Shown here: piece after piece, positions 32,560-44,909 of the stretch
Layout of the letters: each line of letters opens with the position of its first letter
How positions within the stretch are numbered: the stretch's first letter is position 1
DNA from: Garcia nutans
Taxonomy: Eukaryota; Streptophyta; Magnoliopsida; Malpighiales; Euphorbiaceae
Direction: 5' to 3'
Length of the DNA stretch: 64,000 nt
Assembly: GCA_947685225.1 (NCBI GenBank)
Contig: CANTUV010000039.1
Coordinates: 38,370,001-38,434,000 of the forward strand
The notes under the pieces: model-generated
The model's input: only the letters and a program-made list of their open reading frames with translations
The model's database searches: none
What the model was told of the DNA's origin: nothing
Made by a program: the position numbers and the translations under genes

Positions 32560-33814
32560 TGTTAACCAAACCCTCCTATTTTTTATCTTAGGCAATCAAA
32601 TTGAATTTACCTAACACTTGCACCAAGTTTTATTTTGTAGGAAGTTAATTCTTTTGAAGAAATTTGAAAAACTCTGATCGGACCATACAAAAGACTGATC
32701 AGACCCTTGATGACAAAACAACCAAAAGACACAAAAGGTTTCACGATGGAGAGTACTCCCAAAATCTCATCGTACCATGAAAGTTCGACAGTACCATCAG
32801 CCATTCTGATAGACCATGGATGACCAAATGAGGTAAATCATACAGAAGGTTTCACGGTTAGAAGTACTCTCATTTTCTCAGAGTATCACAAAAGTCTGAC
32901 TGGGCTAAAGCAAATTATGATTGGACCTTTTAAAGCAATTTCCCTCTAAACATCCAGTGCGTTTCTCGGTTGAAGGTACGCCTAAGAATTGAACGGACCG
33001 AGTAAAGCCCGACAGAACTTGATGCAAGCTCGATCGAACCATTTAAATAATATACAAGTCAGAAGCTGTTACATCTCCAATCAATAAGTGGAAGCCAAAT
33101 GGACCAGCAGTTGGAAGAGCATTAAGCAGAAATTCAATTAATCCGACTAGACCATGCATTATTCTGACCGAACTTCTATGTCTTCGATCAAACCTTGAAT
33201 ATTCTGACCATGACAGTGCTTTGGCAGAGAAATTAGTGAAAGACAAGAATCAAACATGTTGGTCTTAACTTCAAATGGCTAATTCTTGCTTGAAGGCAAT
33301 AAATACCTTATGTAACTTCATTGTTAAGAAGTTTGTAAAGTATTTTCAAGTTTTGTGATTGTAATAGCCTCATTGAACATCTTTCTTTCTTTTGCATCAA
33401 AATCAACCTTTATATTCATTGATTGTTGGGTATGAGCATTAAACACCATCTTAATTTTGAGTGTGAGCTTAGAAACACTTAGGTTGTGAGAGTTAGCCTA
33501 GGAAAACTCTTGTAAGGGTTGTGAGGAAGTGATCTCAAACCATTGTAAGTAGTTTGATGTGAGCTAGATAAAACACCAAGTTAGAGTTAAGCTTGTAAAA
33601 ACTCAAATCTAGTGGAACCTTAACAAGTTGTTAAGGAAGTGGATGTAGGATTAAGGTAAATTCGAACCACTATAAATCTTGTATTCAATCTTCTGCTTAA
33701 TCTTCTTCTACTCTCTTCATACTTTCTTTTTAATCTTTGAATTTTTTGAATTTATCATCATTTCTTAAGACCAACCAATTCACCCACCCTCTTGGTTGCT
33801 ATCTTAGGATAACA
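32560..33814 (+). repeat. 5' LTR of copia-2
   Basis: 1255 bp repeat of 43676-44909. The U3 carries repeated 'gatcggacc'/'gaccgg'-type motifs, many decayed to 'gatcagacc' and the like. The TATA position reads CAATAAATA (33298-33306) where the 3' LTR has CTATAAATA, so this promoter has lost the core T. The Met-type primer site TTGGTATCAGAGCTT follows at 33816-33830. Confidence 0.92.
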
Positions 33815-33868
33815 ATTGGTATCAGAGCTTGTCAATTTCTTAAACTTAATTGTGAAATTTGATCCAAA

Positions 33869-35758
33869 ATGGCAACCTCTTCTTCATCCTCTCATGGAAA
33901 CCTCAACTCTCTTCTTAGACCATACTTTGATGGAATCGACTATTCCTATTGGAAACATGATGTTTCTAGATATTGAGGAAATAGAGCTTTGGGACTATGT
34001 TGAAAGTTTGTGGAAGCCTCCTACTCATGAAGTTGAGGGTGTCCAAGTTCCTCTTCCCAAGTCTCAATGGTCAAATGCCAACACAAAAGATAGATTCAAA
34101 AACCATAGGGCACCCTGCATCTTATTGAATTCTATCTTAAGAGAAGAAGGTGGGAGAGTCCAACATCTCACTTATGCTCATTGCATTTGGAAAACACTTG
34201 AGAACTATCATGAGGGTACTACCCAAGTGAGGCTCACCAATAACCAAATGTACATACATGATTATGCGCTATTCAAGATGAAGCCCAATAAAAATGTTAC
34301 TGACATGACCAATCAATTACTTGCCATCATCAACGAATTGAAGAAATATGGCAAGATATATGATCAAGAAGAAGTCAATGGCAAAATCTTGAGAGCACTT
34401 AGAGGCAAGAAGAACTTTGAGTCTAATGTTTCTTCTATTGAAGAGGCTCATGATCTAAGTTCTTTGAAAACTGATGAACTTGTTGGAAAACTACTCACCT
34501 TCAAATTGCACACCGAAAGAGATGAAGAACAAGGTGAAAAGGATGAGAGGAAAGCAATAGCTCTCAAAGCAATTAAAGAAGTTGAGAGCTCAAGCAATGA
34601 AGAAAGTTATGATGAAGAAGAAATGGCAATGATCTCTAAAAAGATGAATGATTAGAAGAGAAAGAGGTGATTGCAAACTAACAAAGGTACACTTTCTAAA
34701 ACTTACTTAAAAGATAAGAAAAATGAAGTAAAGTGTTATAAATGTGACAAATCCGGGCATATAAAGTCAGATTGTTTCAAATTGAAGAACAAAAAGAAGT
34801 GGGATAAAGAAAAGAAGAAATCACTCAAAGCTACATGGGATGACTCTTCCTCAAGTGAAGATGAAGAAGAAGATGAGGAAGAAATTGCAAATCTATGTCT
34901 CATGGCTATTGAGGATTAAAAAGACTCCAATGAGGTAGGTACTCAACCCTTGATTTTAAATGAATATGATGATAATGCTTTAGATGATAATGAAATGATT
35001 GAACATATGAATCTTAGGATAGAAAAATATTTTTCTAAGATGAAATTTTATAAGGATAAATGTTCTAAGCTAGAAAAGGACTTTGTAAGTTTAAAAAATT
35101 CTTCCTCAGAACTAAAGACCTCAAATGAACACTTGTTGAAATCACTTGATGCAATGAATAAAGATTCACATAGTTTAGAAAATGTGATCAAGGAGAATGA
35201 AATTTTGAAACATGAACTAAAGGAACTTAAAGAGTTAATTTCGAAATTTCATAAAGGGAAAGAAGCATTAGATACGTTAATTGATAATCAAAGATCACCT
35301 TCCTTGAAACATGGTTTAGGGTTCAATGGATCATCAAATACCCCATCTAGAACACCCATATTTGTAAAAGCATCGACAAATCAAACCTCTAGTATTGAAG
35401 TTGTAAAGAACACTAATGCACAAACTAAGCCTAAGAATCCTCAAAAGAATTGCTTTAGGAATACAAAATTCTAGAATCAAGGCTCCAAAGAGCAAATCAT
35501 GCATTCATGTACACTAGACATTAACACAAACACAAAATTGCATAAAAGCCAACTCATATTTGTAAGTGTGTGCACAATTCATTGACTTTCAATGAAAAGG
35601 TGCATAAGTATAGAACACTATATCAATGCACATATTGTATGAAATTTGGGCATAAGAGCACATTTTGCTATATTAGGAAGGCTCATCTCAAGTTAGAGGA
35701 TCCTTCTACTACTAACCCCCAAGGACCCAACTTCATTTGTGTACCTAAAAGGAGATAA
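33869..35758 (+). pseudogene. gag: copia-2 gag
   Basis: Start MATSSSSSHGNLNSLLRPYF at 33869. A short deletion near 33960 shifts the frame, after which the capsid part is open to 34655 (ELWDYVESLWKPPTHEV, TLENYHEGTTQV, LTFKLHTERDEEQ). A stop at about 34653 is followed by 34671-34919 with the zinc knuckle CYKCDKSGHIKSDC, whose C-x2-C-x4-H-x4-C ligands are all present, unlike copia-1. After a stop near 34917, 34950-35474 gives the coiled-coil-like part and 35570-35758 the C-terminus with a CTYCMKFGHKSTFC motif. Homologous to copia-1 gag along its whole length. Confidence 0.85.
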
Positions 35759-35778
35759 ACATTATTACTTTTGTAGGT

Positions 35779-37192
35779 ATGTCTAAAATTTACTATCAAT
35801 AAGAGTTCTTGGTTCATGGATAGTGGATACTCAAGGCATATGACGGGTAATGCAAAACTTTTTACAACACTCACCTATAAGTATGGAGATAATGTTACTT
35901 TTGAAAATAATGCTAAATGTAAAATTATTGGCATTGGCTCCATTGGCATGCTTGGTGAAAATTTGATTGGAAATGTTTGGCTTGTTGATGGGTTAAAGCA
36001 AAATTTGCTTAGTGTGAGTCAATTGTGTGATAAAGGATATAATGTGAATTTTGATTCCAAAGGATGCAAAGTTACAAATTCAAATGGTGAAATTGCATTA
36101 AAAGGAATTAGAATTAGTAACACATATAAAATTGACATAAATTCCAACAATGCAATTGAATGTTTGATCTCTATTAATGATGATGCTTGGTTGTGGCATA
36201 GAAGACTAGGACATGCTAGTATGGATCACTTGCAATGCATTAATAAAGAAGAGCTAGTTGATGGTCTTTCTAAAATTAAATTTAACAAAGATAGAACATT
36301 TGAACCTTGTCATTTTGGTAAGCAACATAAAAGCTCATTTAAATCTAAAAATGTTGTAAGTTCATCTAGACCTCTAGAACTTATTCATTTAGATTGTTTT
36401 TGGACCTAAAAGGATTGCTAGTCTAGGTGGAAAGCTATATGCATTTGTACCTGTAGATGACTACTCAAGGTTTACATGGGTAAATTTCTTCGCTCAAAAG
36501 AATGAAGCCTTCAATCATTTTAAAATATTTGTAAAAAGAGTTCAAAATAAAAAAAAGGCTATGTGATCACATCTATTATAAGTAATCATGCAAAGAATTT
36601 GAAAATGAAAATTTTGAAAACTTTTGCAATGAACTTGGTATTTCACATAACTTTTCAGCTCCTAGAACACCATGACAAAATGGTGTGGTTGAAAGGAAAA
36701 TAGAACCTTAATTGAAATGGCTAGGACAATGCTCAATGAGTATGAACTACCATCTTATTTTTGGGTGGAAGCGGTTAATACTGCTTGCTACATTTCAAAT
36801 CATGTCTATAAAAGACCTTTCATAAACAAAACTTCTTATAAGATATGGAATCGAAGAATACCCAAAATTTCATACCCTAGAGTTTTTGGATACAAATGCT
36901 TTATATTAAATACCAAGGATAATCTTGGAAAATTTTCATCCAAATCGGATGAAGGAATATTTTTAGGATATTCATCATTTAGCAAAGCATATAGAGTATT
37001 TAATAAAAGAACTCTAGTAGTTGAAGAGTCAATGCATGTTGTCTTTGATGAATCTTCTAAACTTGATCAAAGGAAAGGTAGTGTTCTTGATGATTTTGTA
37101 GGTATACTTGACAAATTGATACTCCAAAGGATAATCATGATAAACAAGAAAAGGAGACTCAAGAGCTACTTAAGGATTGGGAATACAAGAAG
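35779..37192 (+). pseudogene. pol: copia-2 pol, 5' part (protease and integrase)
   Basis: Protease DSGYSRHMTG at about 35816-35850, with Tyr where copia-1 has Cys. GAG-pre-integrase WHRRLGHASMD and CHFGKQHKSSF follow, where the first Cys of copia-1's zinc pair CEPC has lost its neighbour context (FEPC). An integrase core is read up to LIHLDCF at 36400, where a base change in a T run shifts the frame. 36410-36716 contains shifts and a TGA in the motif before NGVVERK. 36717-37190 is the integrase C-terminal part (MARTMLNEYELPSYFW, FGYKCFILNTKDNLGKFSSK). It ends at the solo-F target copy AGAAG (37188-37192) and resumes at 39775. Confidence 0.85.
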
Positions 37193-37850
37193 TGTAACAC
37201 CCCTATACCCCGTATATGTACACAGCATGCTTATACGATCGTAATATACGTATACTGAATATCGAAAGGTCACAGTTAACAAAACACACAAGTCATCCCT
37301 CGGATGACTTATGAATAAATTTAAAACATTTAAGGTAATTTATAAAACACGATAAATAAAAATGTTTATTCAAAACGCAGCGGAAAATATAACAAATATT
37401 TTCAAATACATATACATTAAGATCAAAATTTACAAAACATGAAATATATACATGATTGGCAGCTTGACTCTCTGATCTTTAAGCTCTAAGCCAACTCTTC
37501 AAAATCTCAACTCAACTAGGTCTAGCAGAATTCTCCGGCTCAAATCTATCACCTGCGCGATGAAACACAATCGCGCTAAGCTCACGGCTTAGTGGTACAA
37601 ACCATAACAATGATATGCTTCGATGCCTTGTCAATGTCATACATTCAAACAATAGAGATCACACTCATAAATGTTACATTTCATTATTTCAATAATTGTA
37701 TCATCATCCATCACACACATTCAACATAGACACACATGGGCCCAACAAGTATTTAATATGATATTCAAAGTTCAGAGTTATTGCTTTGGTCTATAATCAC
37801 AATGATCAAGCCCGTAGGCAATATATCTCATATCTCTATCCATGGATAGT

Positions 37851-38103
37851 GTAACAGACCCAGTCTCTTGGACCATCAACTCAACAAGCTTGAGGAGATC
37901 CTCAACCCGGCAAGACTGTTACTAGTAACAGACCCAGTCTCTTGGACCATCAACCCGATTGAAATCGAGGAGATCCTCAACCCGGCAAGACTGTTACTTT
38001 TCATATATTTCATATCAATAATTCACATAGTGTAACAGACCCAGTCTCTTGGACCTCAATTCAACTCAATTTGAAGAGATCCTCAACCCGGCAAGACTGT
38101 TAC
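37851..38103. repeat. Three 72-73 bp units with variable hairpins in solo-F
   Basis: Units at 37851-37922, 37925-37997 and 38032-38103. Each begins GTAACAGACCCAGTCTC and ends GGCAAGACTGTTAC, so the outer GTAACAG/CTGTTAC arms pair. Each contains GAGATCCTC near the 3' side. Only the centre varies, and each version is a palindrome: CTCAA/TTGAG, CGATT/AATCG and TTCAA/TTGAA. Confidence 0.85.
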
Positions 38104-38624
38104 CTTTCATAGGCATGCCACCAAACCCAGCACTCTGAAAATTGAATAACATATTAGGCATACAATCAATTCATTTACCTCTTTACCATTCTCTTTCTCA
38201 ATTCATGTCTTCAACATCATTTACAATATCATAGCCAACCACAATGGCTTCACATTTCATTCTATTTCAATTCATATTCGAATACTCATAATCAATATAC
38301 ATACATCATATTGCATTTCACAAAGTTCACATTGTATAAAACATAACATTATTTATATATATCAACAATGCAATAAAATTCCTTAGTACATTCATACTCA
38401 AATGTATAAGTTCCAAAATCACATGAATGTATGCAATAATGCAAGGTTTGTACTTACATCAAAAGCAACCCACACAACTCTAAACACTTCCTTTTTCAAG
38501 AATCTTTCACCACTTGAATTAGGGCAATTCACCTTCTTCACAACCTATTCCAAAAGAATGATGAAACCCACATGAGATCATAAGGCTAAGAATCCACTAG
38601 AGCAAACTCTAAACATGACACACT

Positions 38625-38910
38625 CAACAACATGGGCGTGTCCCTGACCGTGCCCTAACTCCACAACACAGAAGCTTTTACATGCTCAGAACCACGGGCG
38701 TGTCACTGGGCGTGTAATACATTCTGTCTCTCAGTAACATTGACACGTCCAACAACATGAGCGTGCTCATGGCCGTGTCAATTCCCCAAAAACACAGTGG
38801 CTATGACACGTTCAATAACACGGGCGTGTTACTGGCCGTGTCAATCCTACTGCCACACAGAACCATTGACACGCCTAAAGACCTGGACGTGCTCATGGGC
38901 GTGTCAGGCC
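38625..38910. repeat. Five GACACG...CGTGTC units in solo-F
   Basis: Diverged repeats of about 55-65 bp with a core like CGGGCGTGTCACTGG. The last three have TGACACG at the left and CGTGTCA at the right. Inner palindromes differ: CATGAGC/GCTCATG (38756-38771) and AACAC/GTGTT (38817-38830). Motifs of this CACGGGCGTGT kind are common in plant gypsy LTRs. Confidence 0.75.
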
Positions 38911-39769
38911 AAAAACCCAGATTCCGCCCAAAACAACAGAACACTCAACAAATCACTTCTTCCATCAACATCCACTTCAAACAAACTTAACTACACACAT
39001 CCAAAAAACCATCTTTAACTTGCAAAAACACCAAAACAAGACAAAATATACATTAACCACAATTATCAATATCATCACAAACTCTACACACCACTACAAC
39101 ACCATCTTCACCAACAAACTTACTCTTTCCTTTAATCCAACCTCAAAAATCCAAAATCAATTAAACCAAATACTCTTAAACACAACACAAACAAACCAAA
39201 CACATATCCATCACAACTTCAACTCACAAACCCAAAGAAATCAAAGAATCAAGTGGAAGAACTTACCAAGGATGAAGAAACTCTTAAATCTCCAACTTGA
39301 TCTCTTGAAAACTTCCTTCAATCTTGAACTTGGAAGATCAAATCTCTCTCTTGCTCTCTTGTTTCTTGATGGCCGAACAACAACAGAAAAGGAAAAGAGA
39401 AGGAAAGAAATGAAAGAAAGCTACAAAGGAAGAAGAAAAGAAAGAAAACCAAAGAAATCAAAGTCAACTCTCTTTTCCTTAAAACCCTCTCATCCAAGCA
39501 TTTAATATAAAATAATCAAAATACCATCTTCCACTTCCACTAACTCTTATCCCACTTATAATTAATTAATTCCTTAAACACAATTAATAATAATTAATCT
39601 CTTCCTTTGACTTTCTCATTGACTTTTGTATATGTTGTATATATTTTCATATACACAACATATACACTCTCTTCACTTCTTTTCTCTTTTCCAATTAAAC
39701 ACAAATACACTTAATTCAATTACAACAATTATTATACTAAACTTCTAGGGTATATTTTGGGATATTACA

Positions 39770-41410
39770 AGAAGGATCATCCAAAAGAACTCATCATTGG
39801 TGAAACATCAAAGGGAGTAACTACTAGATCCAAACTTAAACACTTAGATGTTAATTTTGCCTTTGTTTCTCAAATTAAGCCAAGAACAATTGATGAGGCT
39901 CTTAGTGATGAATTTTGGGTGATTGCTATGCAAGATGAATTCAACCAATTTGAGAAAAATAATGTATGGGAACTTGTTCCTAGACCTAAGGATCATCCAA
40001 TTATTGGATGTAAATGGGTATATAGAAACAAGCTTGATGAAAATGGTCTCATCACTAGAAATAAAGCTAGATTGGTAGCCAAAGGGTATAACCAAGAGGA
40101 AGGCATAAATTATGATGAGACATTTGCCTCCATTGCTAGATTAGAAGCCATTAAGATACTTATTGCATTTGCATGTCACATGAATTTCAAACTTTTTAAA
40201 ATGGATGTTAAAAGTGCATTTCTAAATGGATTTATCAATGAAGAAGTTTATGTTGAACAACCTCCTGGTTTTGAAGATTATAGATTTTCAAATCATGTTT
40301 TTAAACCTACAAAAGCACTATATTGATTGAAACAAGCTCTAAGAGCTTGGTATGATAGACTTAGTGCATATTTGCTTGAAAATAATTTTTTAAAAGGAAA
40401 AGTTGACACAACTCTTTTTGTTAAAAGAATAGACATAACATATTAATTGTTCAAATTTATGTTGATGACATTATTTTTGGTGCTACTAATGAATCCTTGT
40501 GCAAAAATTTGCTTCTTGTATGACTAAGGAATTTGAAATGAGTATGATGGGTGAACTCAAATTCTTCCTTGGACTACAAATCAAGCAATGCAAAGATGGG
40601 ATCTTCATTAATCAATCCAAATACACGAGGGAACTCCTCAAGAAATTTGGAATGGATGGTTGCAAGCCAAGCAAAACTCCCATGAGTACATCTCTAAAGC
40701 TTGACAAGGATGAAAGTGGTAAGGTATTAGATGAGAAGAAATATCAAGGTATTATTGGATACTTAATTTACTTAACCGCATCTAGGCTTGATATAATGTA
40801 TAGTGTTTGTTTGTGTGCTAGATTTCAATCATGCACTAGGGAATCTCATTTGAATGCTACTAAACGAATTTTAAAATACTTGAATGACACATTGCATCTA
40901 GGACTTTGGTATCCTAGGAATACATCATTCGACATATTAGGTTTCTCAAATGTCGAATATGCCAGTCGTCTCTTGGATAGAAAGAGTACGACTGAGGCAT
41001 GTCATTTTCTTGGTGAATGTTTAGTTTCTTAGTTTAGCAAGAAACAAGTATCGATTGCTCTATCTACCGCCGAGGCCAAATATGTTGTTGTATGTTTTTA
41101 TTGCACTCAAGTTCTTTGGATAAAACAATAACTATTAGACTATAGAAAAATATTTGAACACATCCCATTAAGTGTGATAACACTAGTGCTATAAACTTAT
41201 CCAAAATTCCAATTCAACATTATAGGTCAAAACATATAGACATTAGGCATCACTTCTTAAGAGATAATGTCCAAAACCAAAAATGTGATTTTAGAATTCA
41301 TTGATACACAAAATCAACTTGCTGACATATTTACCAAACCCCTAAATGAAGAAAGGATGAACTTCATAAGACAACACTTAGGAATGATGGATGGAAGCAC
41401 AATTTCATAA
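39770..41410 (+). pseudogene. pol: copia-2 pol, 3' part (RT and RNase H)
   Basis: Continues with KDHPKELIIGETSKGVTTRS exactly where the copia-2 frame stopped at 37190. RT motifs are KWVYRNKL, KARLVAKGYNQEEG, FKMDVKSAFLNG and VYVEQPPGFE; a TGA at about 40324 replaces a codon in the LYGLKQA motif. A shift near 40430 precedes catalytic YVDDIIFGA (about 40455). Then 40499-41032 reads to RNase H (DRKSTTEACHFLGECLVS) with a stop at 41030, and further decayed code (LSTAEAKYVV, DIFTKPLNEE) to the TAA at 41408-41410. Confidence 0.85.
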
Positions 41411-41994
41411 GTTCAAAGCTACTTGAAAATTTATTTTACCTAATCCAAAATTTCAAATCTTTATCTATTTTTGATCAAATATTTGTACCTCTATCTTTAA
41501 AAATATCCTTTGCTTTGAAAATTTTGATTTTTGATAGTTTATCAATCTGACCAACATTGAGTTTGATCATACTTATTAAAAATTCTTGATTTCAATTTTT
41601 TCTGCAAAAGTATGACCATATTTTTATGGTATGACCAAAATATTTCAAAATTTTATGACCATTATGCCTAAAAGCTTAATTCTGTTCAGACTCTTAAATA
41701 GTTTGACCATACTTTTTAAATTTTCTAAAAATCACCACTGGACTTTTAGTAGTCCGACGGGACTTTGCCTCTGCATTTAAAATTTTTCTAACCATTAGAA
41801 CTCTGTCAAACATTACAATTTTGTCTCCAACAACTATAAATGGCTAGTTTCCATCCAAAACACTGTAACCCCCTCCCCCCCCTCAAATTTGTTTTTACAC
41901 TCTTTTAACTAATTCTAAACATTCAAACACTAAAAACACTCAAATTTACTCAAATCAAACACTCCTCTTCATCTACTTCACTCTTGAACTAAAC
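41411..41994 (+). other. copia-2 spacer between pol and third ORF
   Basis: No gene. AT-rich, with repeated 'tatgaccat'/'tgaccaa' motifs (41540-41760) and a C-rich run (41871-41883). It is in the same place as the GACCG-rich spacer of copia-1 but shares little sequence. Confidence 0.5.
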
Positions 41995-43359
41995 ATGGCA
42001 CTAAAAGAACACAAGAAGAAGGCCTCTAGAGCTCAAAAAGGGAAGGGAATTGCTGCCTCTTCTTAAGAAGAGGAAGCTCCAAGAAGAAGCCATAAGATTC
42101 GGCTCAAGGATGAGGAAGAAAGACTAAGGTATGCAATTTTAAAAGATAAACTTGTTGAACCAAACCGTCTCTTCCCCTTCCTCACTCTAGAGTCATTAGG
42201 AATTGAAAATGATATTAAAGGATGCCTTAGAACCTTGGGGTGGGAAAAGTTTGTGTTCTTGGAGCGAGATGACCTCGGTTGGGAATCCTGGATAAAGGAA
42301 TTCCTAATAACCTTGGTTGTTAACAAAAAGAGCACTAATCCTTTAGGTTACTATGGTATTTCCTTTAGACTATTTAACCAAGAGTGTGGCCTTATCCTAG
42401 AGAACTTTTCATCAATTTGGGGCTTTCAAGCCGAAGGCATTTCTCAAATCTCTACCTCTCCCTTAACTCCTAAAGCACAATTGGAATTTTGGAAAGAAAT
42501 TTCCATTGAAACCTCTCTCCACAAACAATCCAATACCAAGAACCTTAGAACTGTTACCTATTGGATGTTGCATAGGATTGTCACCTACACCATTAGTGCT
42601 AGGGGTGAGAGCAATGAGAAAGTCACCCAAAAGGACTTACTCTTCCTTTTCTATTTGATTAGAGGTCATTCCATTATTACGGGAAAAATCCTTATTATCA
42701 CTTTCTTACATATTAGGAAAACCAAGTAAGGACTTAACCTTCTCTCCTCTCAAATCACTCAAATTGCAAAGTATGTTGGTGCACTTACACCATCAAACAA
42801 AGCAACCCTCTCCAATCCTCTAGATCCCACCAAAAAAACCATAAACATAGGGTATCTCAAACATGCCAAGTGTATTAGTGATGATGATGGGAAATATGTC
42901 TATCTACTAGGAGCACTAGGTGCTAGGGCTCAACAAAGGAAAAGACCTAGGATTGTTGAGGAAGGTGAGGATACTTTCTAAATGGAATTCCCTAGAGCCC
43001 CAACCATTATACCTCAATCCTCCATCTTTCAAATTCTTCAAGATATCAAAGGACAAATGAGCTCACAAAGCTCAAGGATTGACAAGATCTCAAGTGACAT
43101 CTCTCATCTTCATCTTGACATTCAAACCATCCAAGACGCATTAGGTTTACCAAAATGCTTTGAAGATGAACCTAGCTTGTCACCCTCTATCCATGGCTCC
43201 TATCTTGAAGAAGAAAAAGGAGAAGCTGCTACCTCTCAACCAAGAGAAGGAGAACATGGACAAAAGGAACATGAAGAAGAAGAAGAAGAGGATGAAGGAG
43301 TGATAATGATTATTAGAATTTTTTTTAATTTTCCTTTGTATTTTAAATTTTTCATCTAA
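41995..43359 (+). pseudogene. copia-2 third ORF (envelope-position), three stops
   Basis: Homologue of 7133-8512. One frame runs the whole length (455 codons against 460) with stops only at 42064-42066, 42727-42729 and 42979-42981. Shared blocks include RYAILKDK, GWEKFVF, FWKEISIETS, YWMLHRIVTYTI, NEKVTQKDLLFL, LSSQITQIA and, at the end, a coiled-coil-like segment plus a Glu-rich tail. Conservation of the blocks with no frameshift suggests protein-level selection before decay. The function is unknown. Confidence 0.8.
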
Positions 43360-43675
43360 TGAAATCATTTTGAATTCTACCTAATTATCATTGTCTAAAT
43401 TGAATTTTGCCTAATTGAACTCTAAATTTTGATTCACTTTTGCCTTTGTCAAAGGGGGAGAACAAACTTAAAATTGAATAATAAAACTTAAAAACTTGAA
43501 TGCACTTGGATGCAAGAAATTAAAAATGCACAAATTACATTTGAATAAGAAAAATAAACATAGCACTCATTAAGGGGGAGCATACTAAGAGCATGCTAAG
43601 CATTTGTATACACTTTTAAAGTTTTTTAAAGTTTTTAAATTCAATTCAATTGCCAAAGTCAAAAAGGGGGGAGAT
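43360..43675 (+). other. copia-2 3' spacer and polypurine tract
   Basis: AT-rich, with three purine runs: 'aaagggggagaa' (about 43452), 'taagggggagc' (about 43571) and the LTR-adjacent AAAAAGGGGGGAGAT (43661-43675). Copia-1 also has an extra internal run, so repeated polypurine tracts seem normal for this family. Confidence 0.7.
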
Positions 43676-44909
43676 TGTTAACCAAACCCTCCTATATGTG
43701 ATCTTAGGCAATCAAATTGAATTACCTAACACTTGCACCAAGTTTCATTTTGCAGGAAGTTAATTCTTTTGAAGAAATTTGAAGAAGTCCGATCGAACCA
43801 TACAAAAGACCGACCGGACTCTTGATGATAAAAATAGCCAAAAGACACAAAAGGTTTCACGGTGGAGAGTACTCCCAAAATCTCACCGTAGCACAAAAGT
43901 CTGACAGTACCATCAGTCATTCTGATCAAACCATGGATGATCAAAAGAGGTAAATCACACAGAATGTTTCACAATAAGAAGTACTCCCATTTTCTCAGAG
44001 TACCACAAAAGTCAGACCAGACTAAAGCAAATTCTGATCGGACCTTTCAAAGTAATTTTCCCTCTAAACATTCAGTAGGTTTCCCGATTGAAGGTACGCC
44101 CAAGAATTGAACAGACCAAGTAAAGCCCAACTGGACCATTTAAATAATACACAAGTCAAAAGTTGTTACATCTCCAGTCAATAAGTGGAAGCCAAGTGGA
44201 CCAGCCGTTGGAAGAGCATTAAGCAGAAATTTAATTAATCCGACTGGACCATGCATTATTTCCACCAGACTTTTATATCTCCGATCGGACCTTGAATATT
44301 CCAACCATGAAACTGCTTTAGTAGAGAAATTAGTGAAAGACAAGAATCAAACATGTTATTCCCAACTTCAAATGGCTAATTCTTACTTTAAGGCTATAAA
44401 TACCTTATGTAACTTCATTGTTAAGAAGTTTTGTAAAGTATTTTCAAGTTTTGTGATTGTAATAGCCTCATTGAACATCTTTCTTTCTTTTGCATCAAAA
44501 TCAACCTTTGTATTCATTGAGTGTTGGGTGTGCGCATTAAACACTATCTTAAGTTTGAGTGTGAGCTTGGAAACACTTAGGCTATGAGAGTTAGCCTGGG
44601 AAAACTCTTGTAAGGGTTGTGAGGAAGTGATCTCAAACTATTGTAAGTAGTTTGGTGGGAGCTAAAGAAAACACAAGTTAGAGTTAAGCTTATAAAAACT
44701 CAAATCTAGTGGAACCTTAATAAGTTGTTAAGGAAGTGGATGTAGGATTAAGGTAAATTCGAACCACTATAACTCTTGTGTTCAATCTTTTGTTTAATCT
44801 TCTTTTACTCTCTTCATACTTTCTTTTTAATCTTTGAATTTTTTGAATTGATCATCATTTCTTAAGACCAACCAATTCACCCCCTCTTGGTTGCTATCTT
44901 GGGATAACA
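43676..44909 (+). repeat. 3' LTR of copia-2
   Basis: 1234 bp, TGTTAACC to GATAACA, followed by TCATT. The TATA box is at 44394-44402. The U3 has 'gatcggacc' and 'gaccgaccgg' motifs and an imperfect hairpin with CGGTG/CACCG arms around 43860-43890. Confidence 0.92.

Larger units (their letters stand above)
37193..39769 (+). mobile_element. solo-F: 2.6 kb solo LTR in copia-2 pol
   Basis: Starts TGTAACACCCCTATACCCC, ends GGGATATTACA, and is flanked by AGAAG on both sides (37188-37192, 39770-39774). The copia-2 reading frame continues across it when removed. No gag or pol is inside, so it is a solo LTR, left when two LTRs of a full element recombined. Size and ends are like those of large-LTR Ty3/gypsy elements; the family is not certain and the strand given assumes the TGTAACACCC end is 5'. 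It holds two sets of hairpin-forming tandem repeats. The 161-codon frame at 39020-39505 is Asn/Thr/Lys low-complexity and not taken as a gene. Confidence 0.88.
32560..44909 (+). mobile_element. copia-2: SIRE-type element, degraded and split by solo-F
   Basis: Second copy of the same type as copia-1, a different subfamily. LTRs are 32560-33814 and 43676-44909, starting TGTTAACCAAACC and ending GATAACA. Target copies are TCATC (32555-32559) and TCATT (44910-44914), one base changed. It has a Met-type primer site, gag, pol and third ORF, all broken. Removing solo-F (2577 bp) and one 5 bp target copy leaves about 9.8 kb, like copia-1. It sits inside the integrase core of Tat-A. Confidence 0.92.

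Noticed and set aside
39020..39505. 161-codon ORF in solo-F
   Set aside because: Asn/Thr/Lys low complexity in an AC-rich stretch of an LTR; no domain and no counterpart seen.
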